Shown piece after piece: positions 54,167 through 62,456 of a DNA stretch of 64,000 bases. This DNA comes from CAIVAT01 sp037128705 (GTDB lineage: Bacteria > Bacteroidota > Bacteroidia > Bacteroidales > FEN-979), in the NCBI GenBank assembly GCA_037128705.1, contig JBAXVX010000001.1, positions 186,001 through 250,000 on the forward strand. Direction: 5' to 3'. The position numbers and the translations under genes were made by a program. The notes under the pieces were generated by a model. That model was not told the DNA's origin, searched no databases, and worked only from the letters and a program-made list of their open reading frames with translations. The first letter of the stretch is position 1, and each line of letters begins with the position of its first letter.

Positions 54167-55392
54167 TGATGGGTAAGCAAAAAATTCTGACGCGCACGGT
54201 ATTGCTGGTCTCTTTTGTGAGTCTCTTTACCGATGTGGCCAGTGAAATGCTTTACCCCATCATGCCGGTTTACCTCACATCCATCGGGTTTTCGGTAATG
54301 CTGATCGGAATTTTGGAAGGGGTTGCTGAAGCAGTGGCAGGCGTTAGCAAGGGATATTTTGGGAATTTGTCGGATGTCACCATGAAGCGGGTGCCCTTTG
54401 TCAGGGCAGGTTATGTCCTGAGTGCCCTCTCCAAGCCCATGATGGCCCTTTTCGTTTTTCCGGTCTGGATTTTCTTTGCACGCACCCTCGACCGGTTTGG
54501 CAAAGGAATCCGCACGAGCGCCCGCGATGCCATGCTCAGCGCCGAAACGACAAAGGAGCACAAAGGAAAAGTGTTTGGATTTCACCGGTCGATGGATACC
54601 ATCGGAGCTGCCATTGGCCCCATCCTTGCATTGATTTTCCTCTATTTTTACCCCGGTCAGTATAAATGGATGTTCTTTATCGCCTTTTTCCCGGGATTGA
54701 TCGCCATTGGACTGACTTTCCTGTTAAAGGATAAAGTAACGGGGTTACAAGGTGACAAGGTGACAGGGTTACAGGGTAACAGGGTAAGGGTTGGTTTTTT
54801 CTCGTATCTCACTTACTGGAAGAAGGCGTCGCCGGCTTTCCGGTACCTGGTTGCCGGGCTCCTTGTGTTTACGCTCTTTAACAGCTCCGATGCCTTTTTA
54901 CTCCTGGCCCTGAAGGAACAACATCTTTCTGACACCATGATGATCGGGGTTTACATATTCTACAACCTGGTATATGCCCTGTTTTCCTATCCGATAGGGG
55001 CCCTTGCAGATAAAATCGGTCTGAAAACGATGCTGATCAGCGGGCTGTTCCTGTTCGCTGTTGTTTATTCATGCATGGGATTTGTAAACTCGATGCTTAT
55101 TTTCGGGATCCTGTTCTTTCTTTATGGCCTTTATGCCGCCTCAACCGAAGGGATTTCCAAAGCCCTGTTGTCAAACCTGGCTGATCCGGCGGAAACCGCT
55201 ACTGCAATCGGTTTTTATAACAGCGCAGCCAGCATTTGTGCCCTGTTATCGAGCAGTTTAGCCGGGTTGCTTTGGTTTACTATCGGATCAAGGGCGATGT
55301 TCCTCGTCTCCGGGATCGGCGTGCTTGCTGTAGTTTTCTACCTGATACTGGTCTTGCGCCCGAACAGCCTGAAGCGGCAGGAACTCCCCTGA
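54157..55392 (+). CDS. MFS transporter with repeat-encoded central loop
   Basis: 411 residues with 12 predicted membrane helices in two bundles; the start may be at 54157, 54166 or 54169. The family motif between helices 2 and 3 is clear (GYFGNLSDVTMKRVP), as is DRFGKGIRTSARDAM. The substrate is unknown; the nearest pattern is the drug/sugar-type MFS group. In the central loop after helix 6, 56 bases of octamer repeat (54733-54788) encode KVTGLQGDKVTGLQG and neighbours, a repeated peptide unlike the rest of the protein. The start overlaps the heptamer array before it. Confidence 0.88.
   Translation: MTNMMGKQKILTRTVLLVSFVSLFTDVASEMLYPIMPVYLTSIGFSVMLIGILEGVAEAVAGVSKGYFGNLSDVTMKRVPFVRAGYVLSALSKPMMALFVFPVWIFFARTLDRFGKGIRTSARDAMLSAETTKEHKGKVFGFHRSMDTIGAAIGPILALIFLYFYPGQYKWMFFIAFFPGLIAIGLTFLLKDKVTGLQGDKVTGLQGNRVRVGFFSYLTYWKKASPAFRYLVAGLLVFTLFNSSDAFLLLALKEQHLSDTMMIGVYIFYNLVYALFSYPIGALADKIGLKTMLISGLFLFAVVYSCMGFVNSMLIFGILFFLYGLYAASTEGISKALLSNLADPAETATAIGFYNSAASICALLSSSLAGLLWFTIGSRAMFLVSGIGVLAVVFYLILVLRPNSLKRQELP
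54733..54788 (+). repeat. Octamer array inside the MFS gene, about 7 units
   Basis: Units AAAGTAAC, GGGGTTAC, AAGGTGAC, AAGGTGAC, AGGGTTAC, AGGGTAAC, AGGGTAAG. It is the same family as the array after mnmA at 60043. It lies in frame in the cytoplasmic loop between the two bundles of the transporter. Confidence 0.8.
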
Positions 55393-55475
55393 TTTCAATA
55401 CCCGAAAGAGCATTCCCCGCTGGTTGCGGCGAGGTTTTTCACTCTTTTCAGGCACAATAATTCTGACAGGCAAAA

Positions 55476-55506
55476 AAAATCCCCGGCATTGCTGCACAGG
55501 GATTTT
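55476..55506. terminator. Probable terminator between convergent genes
   Basis: AAAATCCC (55476-55483) and GGGATTTT (55499-55506) pair around a 15-base loop, with an A-tract on the left. It suits the minus-strand surface protein gene's upstream T-run side better than the plus strand; it could act for either. Confidence 0.5.
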
Positions 55507-55530
55507 CAACCCATAGAAAACAAAAGGTTT

Positions 55531-58500
55531 TTATTGAGGTGTCACGTAGATATTCTTCTGGTTACGGTACCCTTGTTTATCCATGTACCAGTCAGAATAG
55601 GAAGCACCTGAGGATTGAGCCCACTCGGCAAAGTGCAGGTAGGTCTGAAGGATATCAACAGTCTCGATCGGATATTCGAAATCGACTGGGATCTCGAAAG
55701 CCCAGGCCAGGCCTGTTGTTGAGCGGTAGTAGAAACTCTTCGCAGGATCAGAAGCATCACTGTAAGTGCCGAAATATACCGGATTCACCAGTTCAGTTGA
55801 GGGCTGGTCTTTCATGTGAATTTCCTTACCTCTTTCCTGGTTGACGAACATGAACGGGTTGAACGGGGCATTGCCGATGCTTGCCTGTGGGGTCTTGAAG
55901 TGAACGGTGACAGTTTGTAATTCAGTTTGTACAGTCGGGCCACCAATGATGGTGTTGACCATACCCTGTCCAAGGATTGTATTCACTGCGTCGAACGGAA
56001 TAATTACAGTGCTGTTGACACTTCCGGCTTCATAGCCTTTCGGATCAATGATTACGGAATTTCCAACTTTGATGCATCCGGTTACACTGGCTACATTTTC
56101 AGGAAGGGTTGCCAGGGAGAAACCAAAACCGTTGTTGAGCGAAGCACCGGCAGCCTTGATCTTGAGTTTGGCAACGAGATCGACTACGTTGTTGTTGGCA
56201 TTGGTGACTGTCTTATAGTTGAAATTCACCACCAGGTCGTTGCAGTCATAATCGCCGTAACCAGGCCAGAGATCTTCGAATACAAAAGTGCCAAAATCAA
56301 CGGCATTCGGATAGTATGAATTAAATGCACGTTCAGGATCGGTAGGATAGGCATCCAGGTTATCCGGTACGCCGTCACCATCGGTATCAACCCCGGGAGC
56401 AAAGACGATGTTGATCACGAGGATCTTGGTATCGACGCCAACGCTGTTGGTTGCGGTCAGAGTCACATTGGTATTGCCTACGATGGTAGGAATCCCGCTG
56501 ATGGTGTTTCCGTCGAAGGTGAGACCCGGGGGAAGGCCGGTCGCAGTATATACGATGGGTTGTGTTCCGCTGGCATCAACAGTGTAGGTAAATGATTGGT
56601 TTTTAACACCGACTGCAGTCAATGGGCTGGTAATGACCGGAGGGATGATGGCCTGTACGATGGTTAGTTTCAGTGTTTTTACATCGGCACCATACTCATT
56701 CGTTGCGGTCAGGGTAACATCGTATACATTTGCATCTGAAGGGGTCCCAAAGATGCTGTGGTTGATCTCATCATAGGCCAGTCCTGCAGGAAGTCCGGTA
56801 ATATTATACTGAATTGTTGCTGAACCATCAGCTGTCAGGATGTACCCTGCGAATTGTTCTCCGGTAGTACCGGATGCGGCAAGGGCACTTGTAATTGTGG
56901 GAGGTGTTCCTACTGTAAGTACAAGGGTTTTTGTATCTGTACCGCCGGGGTTATTGGTGGCAGTCAGGGTAATATTATAGGTGCCTGCAACGGTAGGTGT
57001 TCCAGTTATCTCATGTGTCGCTTGATTAAAGGTGAGACCTGCAGGAAGGTTTACTGCATTGTAGGTGATCGTGCCGTTTCCGGAAGCAGTAAGTAAATAA
57101 GTATAAGGCATATTCACAGTAGTCTTTCCTGTGAGCGCGCTTGTGATTACGGGGGGGGAGGGAGGCTCAACAATGGTAATTTTTAAGGTTTTGGTATCTG
57201 TCCCCATCATATTGTCGACCGAAAGGGTGACATTGGTAACACCAACAGCAGTCGGGGTTCCCGAAATTGTACGGGTTGAAGCGTTATATGACAGGCCGGC
57301 CGGCAGACCGGTGATGGCATTAAAGGTAAGGGGATCAGTGCCTGTTGCAGTAAAGACATAGGGAGTAAAAGGTTGATTTAACAGTCCTCCGATTTGCAGG
57401 GAGCTGGTAATGGTCGGTGCTACCGGGTTATTGCAGGATGGAATGGGAATGTCGTAACCATGTCTTGTGCCGTGTGCCCCATTGTGTGCATTGTCGGGGT
57501 TGATTGACGGAGCATAGAGGTCAACATAACCTGTTAAGTTACAGCTGCCTGAGGTTTTGCTCGTTTTTGTGCCTTTTATCTGTGATCCCTGGCTTGCAGG
57601 CCCATTTACATTGCCCTGGAGATCAAACTTTTGAGATTCAATCAGGCTTTGCAGCCCAAGGGTTGTAACGGATCCACCTGAAAAGCTGATATCTCCGTTT
57701 ACCTTCAGGTATTTATTGTTGGTTAAAAGGTTGTTTTGTTGAAATGCGTTGTTGCTGTTGCTGGTTACATAAAACGAGCAGTTATTAATGAGTTTACCTC
57801 CACCAGTATTTATGGTCAGCTCTTCGTTTACCGTAAATGTTCCGTTATTCGTAATGGTTCCTTTAATGATGAATTTATTGGAGGTTGATACATTTCCCCA
57901 GTTTTCCAGGGTTCCGTCAAAATCAATGGTTCCGCATCCGGCAAAGGACAGGTTCCCATAGTTTTTAATGGTAAAAGAATAATCATCTTTGGGGAGAACC
58001 ACTGTTCCTGAAGGTGTAACAATCAGGGTTCCTGCGCTGCTGCTCAGGCCGTTTACAGTCAGGGTTCCGCATACCCGCAATGTTCCTCCACTCTTGATGG
58101 TGAGATCCTGATATATGGCTGAAGTGGTTACACAAATTACTTCACCCGAGTTTACGGTAAAGTGATCTCTATTTCCATTCCCGGTATTGGTACACCCGGT
58201 ACTGCAATCGTTGGATAACATGCCTTCGGCTGATTTGTTGGCTGCTTTGCCAAAGGTATAAGTCAGCGTTTTCCCGTTGATCGGAACAGAAACATATTCG
58301 TTGTTCCCGGCCGGGGATATTTTTCCTACCCACAATGCGGTAAGACGCGCAGGGACCCTCAAGGTTGTTTTGTACTGTGAATTGGGATCCGTAGCTCCCG
58401 TTGCGATTAACTTTCCGTTATTGGCAGGATCATCCTGAAATATCTGTACCACATTCATTGACTGAATGCCTGAATTAACAACAGTGATATTGACATCAAC

Positions 58501-58674
58501 GTTTGTAAAGTTGTCAAATTTAAATGATGCTGCAACCTTTAATTCAGTGAATTTGGTGGGGATTACAGGTGTGTCTTCATTGATTTTTTTGTTACAACCT
58601 GTTTGAAATAACATCGACCCGGAAATTATGAGCACGAAGAGGATCGAGGAAATTGTTCTGATAAATGTTTTCAT
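55531..58674 (-). CDS. Surface lipoprotein with He_PIG repeats and LruC domain
   Basis: 1047 residues. A lipoprotein-like signal ends at C27 (QTGC, weak at the -3 position). Next come a beta-rich head (about 30-160) and a repetitive right-handed-helix-like region (about 160-400; e.g. TIKSGGTLRVCGTLTVNG). Four He_PIG immunoglobulin-like repeats follow (about 418-756), each of about 85 residues with a GLPAGL...GTP core. A calcium-type DTDGDGVPDNLDAYPTDPE segment (about 758-776) leads to a LruC domain (about 782-1047, DYDCNDLVVNFNY). It is a probable adhesin or surface-display protein. No catalytic site is seen. Confidence 0.85.
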   Translation of the reverse strand: MKTFIRTISSILFVLIISGSMLFQTGCNKKINEDTPVIPTKFTELKVAASFKFDNFTNVDVNITVVNSGIQSMNVVQIFQDDPANNGKLIATGATDPNSQYKTTLRVPARLTALWVGKISPAGNNEYVSVPINGKTLTYTFGKAANKSAEGMLSNDCSTGCTNTGNGNRDHFTVNSGEVICVTTSAIYQDLTIKSGGTLRVCGTLTVNGLSSSAGTLIVTPSGTVVLPKDDYSFTIKNYGNLSFAGCGTIDFDGTLENWGNVSTSNKFIIKGTITNNGTFTVNEELTINTGGGKLINNCSFYVTSNSNNAFQQNNLLTNNKYLKVNGDISFSGGSVTTLGLQSLIESQKFDLQGNVNGPASQGSQIKGTKTSKTSGSCNLTGYVDLYAPSINPDNAHNGAHGTRHGYDIPIPSCNNPVAPTITSSLQIGGLLNQPFTPYVFTATGTDPLTFNAITGLPAGLSYNASTRTISGTPTAVGVTNVTLSVDNMMGTDTKTLKITIVEPPSPPVITSALTGKTTVNMPYTYLLTASGNGTITYNAVNLPAGLTFNQATHEITGTPTVAGTYNITLTATNNPGGTDTKTLVLTVGTPPTITSALAASGTTGEQFAGYILTADGSATIQYNITGLPAGLAYDEINHSIFGTPSDANVYDVTLTATNEYGADVKTLKLTIVQAIIPPVITSPLTAVGVKNQSFTYTVDASGTQPIVYTATGLPPGLTFDGNTISGIPTIVGNTNVTLTATNSVGVDTKILVINIVFAPGVDTDGDGVPDNLDAYPTDPERAFNSYYPNAVDFGTFVFEDLWPGYGDYDCNDLVVNFNYKTVTNANNNVVDLVAKLKIKAAGASLNNGFGFSLATLPENVASVTGCIKVGNSVIIDPKGYEAGSVNSTVIIPFDAVNTILGQGMVNTIIGGPTVQTELQTVTVHFKTPQASIGNAPFNPFMFVNQERGKEIHMKDQPSTELVNPVYFGTYSDASDPAKSFYYRSTTGLAWAFEIPVDFEYPIETVDILQTYLHFAEWAQSSGASYSDWYMDKQGYRNQKNIYVTPQ

Positions 58675-58701
58675 TGTGGGTTTTTGAATTTAGGATTATT
58701 G

Positions 58702-58732
58702 CAAAAGTACAATGATTAAAAAGAGAAGTCAA
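58702..58732 (-). promoter_or_regulatory. Promoter of the LruC lipoprotein gene
   Basis: Minus strand: TTG (58732-58730), 20-bp spacer, TACTTTTG (58709-58702). Start of transcription would lie about 20 bases before the ATG at 58674. Confidence 0.65.
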
Positions 58733-58893
58733 CCTGTAATTAGTAAAGGTAGGGAAAAACCCTCAAAGTGAGCATATAAACGGCAAATTTGTTTCGTAGT
58801 CCTTTCCGGGTTCGGCAGCGGAGGGGTGAAAATTATGATTTTTGTCCTCTCAGGAAAGGAAAATACAGATGTGCCAGGGAGCCTGCAACCATG

Positions 58894-58924
58894 TTGGTGC
58901 TGTTTTAAATAATCGCTAACTTTG
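58894..58924 (+). promoter_or_regulatory. mnmA promoter
   Basis: TTG (58894-58896), 20-bp spacer, TAACTTTG (58917-58924), followed 37 bases later by the mnmA TTG start. Both boxes fit the phylum consensus. Confidence 0.65.
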
Positions 58925-58961
58925 CAGCCCTTTTTAACAAACATATAAAAGAAAAAATACC

Positions 58962-60044
58962 TTGGCAGGAAATTCAACTGTGATCGTGGGTTTGAGTGGC
59001 GGTGTTGATTCGTCGGTGGCAGCTTACCTGTTAAAGCAGCAGGGCTACCAGGTGATCGGGGTTACCATGGCGATCTGGGACGGTCAGTATAAATCGACCG
59101 GCAAGCATGCCTGCTATGGCTCCGATGAGGAAGAGGAAATTCGCGGGGCCAGGGAGGTGGCGGAAAAACTGGATATCCCATATCATGTATTCAACTGTTC
59201 GGCCGAGTATAAACAGGCCGTTCTCGACTATTTTAAATCCGAATACCTTGCGGGCCGAACGCCAAACCCATGCATCCAGTGCAACCAGCATATTAAATTC
59301 GGGATGTTGCCAGCCATGGCGACAAAAGCAGGCATTCGCTTCGAGTACTTTGCTACCGGTCATTATGCCCGCGTTGGCTTCAGTGAAAAGTACCAGCGTT
59401 ATATTCTCGAGAAAGCTGCCGACCTGAAAAAAGACCAGACCTACTTTATTCACCGCCTGTCGCAAGAGCAGCTTAAGCAATGCCTTTTCCCCATTGGCGG
59501 GTTCAATAAACCCGAGATCAAGGAGCTGGCACGAAAAGTCGGGATCACGACCGAAGACCTGGAGGAGAGCCAGGATTTTTATGCCGGTGATTACAAGGAT
59601 CTGCTGGATGTTGAGGAAACCCCGGGAAATATCGTTGACTCGAAAGGCACGATGCTTGGACAACACAAGGGCATATGGAATTATACGATCGGGCAGCGCA
59701 AAGGGCTTGGCATCGCCTTTTCTGAACCGCTCTACGTCATAGGGCTGAATAAAGAGAACAACACGGTGATCGTGGGAGTGCGCGAAGAGACCTACAATAC
59801 TTCATTCATTGTTTCCGATCTCGTTTGGGTTGCCCTTTCGGGTCTGGAGCATCCGATGGATTGCACTGCGAAAGTCCGTTCTGCACAGAAGGAACGCGAT
59901 GCACACATTGAACCCCTGGGAAATGGCGATGTGAAGGTCACCTTCTTTCATCCGAACGATGCAATCACCCCGGGACAATCGGCCGTGTTTTATGACGGGG
60001 AGGTTTTACTCGGCGGCGGAATCATTAAGGAACTGGCGTTTTAA
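58962..60044 (+). CDS. mnmA: tRNA-specific 2-thiouridylase MnmA
   Basis: 360 residues from a TTG start. PP-loop SGGVDSSVAAYLLKQQGY near the N-terminus, catalytic cysteines in NPCIQCNQ and in DFYAGDYKDL (the second site reads as D-F-Y rather than a cysteine), and a C-terminal beta-barrel. It puts sulfur on U34 of Lys, Glu and Gln tRNAs. The apparent loss of the second cysteine (usually STGICFIG) is odd; some Bacteroidota MnmA chains do deviate. The TAA stop is part of the octamer array at 60043. Confidence 0.92.
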   Translation: MAGNSTVIVGLSGGVDSSVAAYLLKQQGYQVIGVTMAIWDGQYKSTGKHACYGSDEEEEIRGAREVAEKLDIPYHVFNCSAEYKQAVLDYFKSEYLAGRTPNPCIQCNQHIKFGMLPAMATKAGIRFEYFATGHYARVGFSEKYQRYILEKAADLKKDQTYFIHRLSQEQLKQCLFPIGGFNKPEIKELARKVGITTEDLEESQDFYAGDYKDLLDVEETPGNIVDSKGTMLGQHKGIWNYTIGQRKGLGIAFSEPLYVIGLNKENNTVIVGVREETYNTSFIVSDLVWVALSGLEHPMDCTAKVRSAQKERDAHIEPLGNGDVKVTFFHPNDAITPGQSAVFYDGEVLLGGGIIKELAF

Positions 60045-60194
60045 GGTGACAAGGTAATAAGGTAACAAGGTAACAAGGTGACAAGGTGACAAGGTAACAA
60101 GGTAACAAGGTAACAAGGTGACAAGGTAATAAGGTAACAAGGTAACAAGGTAACAAGGTAACAAGGTATCAAGGGGACAAAGTAACAGGGTAGC
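60043..60194 (+). repeat. Octamer tandem array AAGGTRAC, 19 units
   Basis: 152 bases of direct 8-bp units: mostly AAGGTAAC, with AAGGTGAC and AAGGTAAT variants, decaying at the right end to AAGGTATC, AAGGGGAC, AAAGTAAC, AGGGTAGC. It begins within the mnmA stop codon and fills the gap up to the leader of the M28 peptidase gene. The reverse strand reads as an open frame (LPCYLVTL-like repeats) only because the unit has no stop there. Confidence 0.93.
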
Positions 60195-60224
60195 TTATCT
60201 TCAAATAAAAACATCCACATCAAT

Positions 60225-62003
60225 ATGAAAAGACTTTCCATTATTTTCCTTCTCACCACATTTTTGGTGAACGGGTTTTCCCAGAAGGTAAGCACCAGTT
60301 CCTGGGATCTGAAGGATTATGTTACTTTCCTGGCCTCCGATTCGCTTAAGGGACGTAAACCCGGTACAGCTGAGATCAATGTGGCAGCGGCATTCATCCG
60401 CGATCACTTTCAAAAGGCAGGTTTGACCCTGATGGGAGAAAAGGGTTTCCAGTGGTTCGACATTGTTACTGATGTCACGCTGGGTGCAAAAAATGGCCTT
60501 ACCCTGAGCAACTATACTGCGACCCTGAAAAAGGATTTCATTCCGCTCTCCTTTTCAACCAGCGCGACCGTCGATGCCCCGGTGATTTTTGCCGGGTATG
60601 GTTTCGACATTGATCTCGACAGCCTCAAATGGAGCGATTACAAGGGAGTGGATGTGAAGGGAAAATGGGTGATGGTTTTTCGGGCCGACCCTGACCTGGA
60701 TAATTCCGACAGTAAATTCATTCCCTACAGTGATGTCCGGACCAAAGTCCTGACCGCCAAAGACCAGGGTGCAGCCGGATTGCTGCTTGTCACCCCGAAA
60801 GGAGTTGAAAAAGAGGATAAACTGATGCCCCTGGTTGTTGAAAATAATGAGATCACGGGAGGAATTCCCATCTTCAGCATCACCCGGGAACTGGCAGACA
60901 AAATACTTATAAAAAAAGGAATCACCATCGACAGCCTCGAACGTTCCATCGTCTCAACCAAGAGTCCGAAAAGTTTTGAAACCGGTGAAGTATTGTCGGG
61001 CACTGCCGACGTGGTGCAGAAAAAGGAACGGACGGCCAACGTTATCGCACTCCTCAAAGGCAGTGACCCTGTTTTAGAGGAGGAGTACCTGGTTATTGGA
61101 GCCCATTATGACCACCTTGGATTCGGCGGTCAGGGATCGGGTTCCCGTATGACCGATACCGTGGCTGTTCACAATGGCGCCGATGATAATGCATCAGGTA
61201 CGGCAATGGTAATGGAACTTGCCAGGCGGCTTGCACCTGAAAAAAACAAACTGAAACGGAGTATCATTTTTGTCGCATTCAGTTCAGAGGAGATCGGGCT
61301 GCTTGGATCAAAGTATTTTGTAAATCACCCCCCGGTCGATTTGAAGAAAATCAAGACCATGTTCAATTTTGACATGGTAGGCCGTTTTGACAAAGAGAAG
61401 AATTCGATTTCGGTCGGCGGCACAGGCACCTCGGCCGAGGGAGATTCGATTTTAAAATCACTGGAAGCAAAATTGCCCTTTGCAGTCACCCATTCGCCCG
61501 ATGGATACGGCCCATCGGATCATGCCTCCTTTTATTCCTCCAACATCCCCGTGTTATATTTCAACACCGGGGTGCATACCGATTATCACACACCGTTTGA
61601 TGATACCGAGAAGCTCAATTTTGATGCGGAGAAGCTGATCGGAGACTTTGCTGCAGCCATCATCTGTTCTGTTGACAATCTTCCGAAGTCTTTGACATTC
61701 AAGGAATCAGGGAAAAAGGAAAATGCCGGCCGCTCGGGGCGCAAGCTAAAGGTCACGTTGGGGATTATGCCCGATTTTGCCGGGTCGGAGAAAAAAGGAT
61801 TGCGGGTCGACGGGGTTACCAAAGATGGACCGGCCGACAAAGGCGGGATGAAAAAGGGGGACATCATCACGGGGGTCAATGGCATGGCGGTCGGAAACAT
61901 CTATGAATATATGTCCCGACTTCAGAAACTCAAGCATGGCATGACCGTGAACGTCGAGGTAATCCGTGAAGGCAAAAACGAAGTACTGATCATTCAGTTA
62001 TGA
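60225..62003 (+). CDS. M28 family aminopeptidase with C-terminal PDZ domain
   Basis: 592 residues with a signal peptide (MKRLSIIFLLTTFLVNGFSQ). A protease-associated (PA) insert (about 100-245) precedes the M28 core. Zinc ligands are in GAHYDHLG, NGADDNASG, SSEEIGLLGS, NFDMVGR and YHTPFD. A PDZ domain (about 500-592, DGPADKGGMKKGDIITGVNG) closes the chain. It probably removes N-terminal residues from peptides in the periplasm. Its leader carries the octamer array, and gtrA overlaps its stop (ATGA). Confidence 0.94.
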   Translation: MKRLSIIFLLTTFLVNGFSQKVSTSSWDLKDYVTFLASDSLKGRKPGTAEINVAAAFIRDHFQKAGLTLMGEKGFQWFDIVTDVTLGAKNGLTLSNYTATLKKDFIPLSFSTSATVDAPVIFAGYGFDIDLDSLKWSDYKGVDVKGKWVMVFRADPDLDNSDSKFIPYSDVRTKVLTAKDQGAAGLLLVTPKGVEKEDKLMPLVVENNEITGGIPIFSITRELADKILIKKGITIDSLERSIVSTKSPKSFETGEVLSGTADVVQKKERTANVIALLKGSDPVLEEEYLVIGAHYDHLGFGGQGSGSRMTDTVAVHNGADDNASGTAMVMELARRLAPEKNKLKRSIIFVAFSSEEIGLLGSKYFVNHPPVDLKKIKTMFNFDMVGRFDKEKNSISVGGTGTSAEGDSILKSLEAKLPFAVTHSPDGYGPSDHASFYSSNIPVLYFNTGVHTDYHTPFDDTEKLNFDAEKLIGDFAAAIICSVDNLPKSLTFKESGKKENAGRSGRKLKVTLGIMPDFAGSEKKGLRVDGVTKDGPADKGGMKKGDIITGVNGMAVGNIYEYMSRLQKLKHGMTVNVEVIREGKNEVLIIQL

Positions 62004-62401
62004 CCCTGCAGACATTTTTCACCGAGGCCTTTTTCCTGAAATTTATCAAATTCAGCATGGTCGGTTTTTCCGGCGTGTTTGTTGATTTCGGGATCACCTT
62101 TATCTGCAAGGAAATTTTTAAAATCCAGAAGTACCTGGCCAATACATTCGGGTTTATCATGGCAGCCACATCCAACTACTTCATGAACCGGATATGGACC
62201 TTTCACAGCACCAACCCGAACATCATGCTGGAATTCACCCGTTTTTTTATCATCGCACTCATCGGATTGGGCATCAATCTGCTGATCATCTGGGCAATGA
62301 CGGGTAAGTTCAAGGTGAATTTCTATATCTCAAAACTGGCAGCCACGGTCGTGGTGACTGCCTGGAATTTCCTGATCAACGCCTATTATACCTTTGTTTA
62401 G
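62000..62401 (+). CDS. GtrA family membrane protein
   Basis: 133 residues with four membrane helices. GtrA pattern FIKFSMVGFSGVFVDFGITFI and TSNYFMNRIWTFHS near the N-terminus. Family members help flip lipid-linked sugars or other polyprenyl carriers. The ATG overlaps the M28 stop, so translation is coupled. Confidence 0.92.
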   Translation: MTLQTFFTEAFFLKFIKFSMVGFSGVFVDFGITFICKEIFKIQKYLANTFGFIMAATSNYFMNRIWTFHSTNPNIMLEFTRFFIIALIGLGINLLIIWAMTGKFKVNFYISKLAATVVVTAWNFLINAYYTFV

Positions 62402-62414
62402 CCAGGCATGAACC

Positions 62415-62454
62415 AATGCCATATTCAAACTCCTCCGCCTCAGGGGGGGGCATT
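62415..62454. other. Weak hairpin between convergent gtrA and chaN
   Basis: AATGCC (62415-62420) and GGCATT (62449-62454) pair across a loop containing a run of eight G (62443-62450). No T-tract follows on either side, so terminator function is uncertain. Confidence 0.3.
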
Positions 62455-62456
62455 GA

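Noticed and set aside
56400..57430. Possible CRISPR-like or DNA-level repeats in the LruC gene
   Set aside because: The periodicity of about 255 bases comes from the four He_PIG protein repeats; the DNA units are diverged and have no spacers of fixed length.
60041..60295. Minus-strand open frame of 84 codons with LPCYLVTL-type repeats
   Set aside because: It is produced only by the octamer array, whose unit has no stop in that frame, and it runs into the start of the M28 peptidase gene. No start context or homology is likely.
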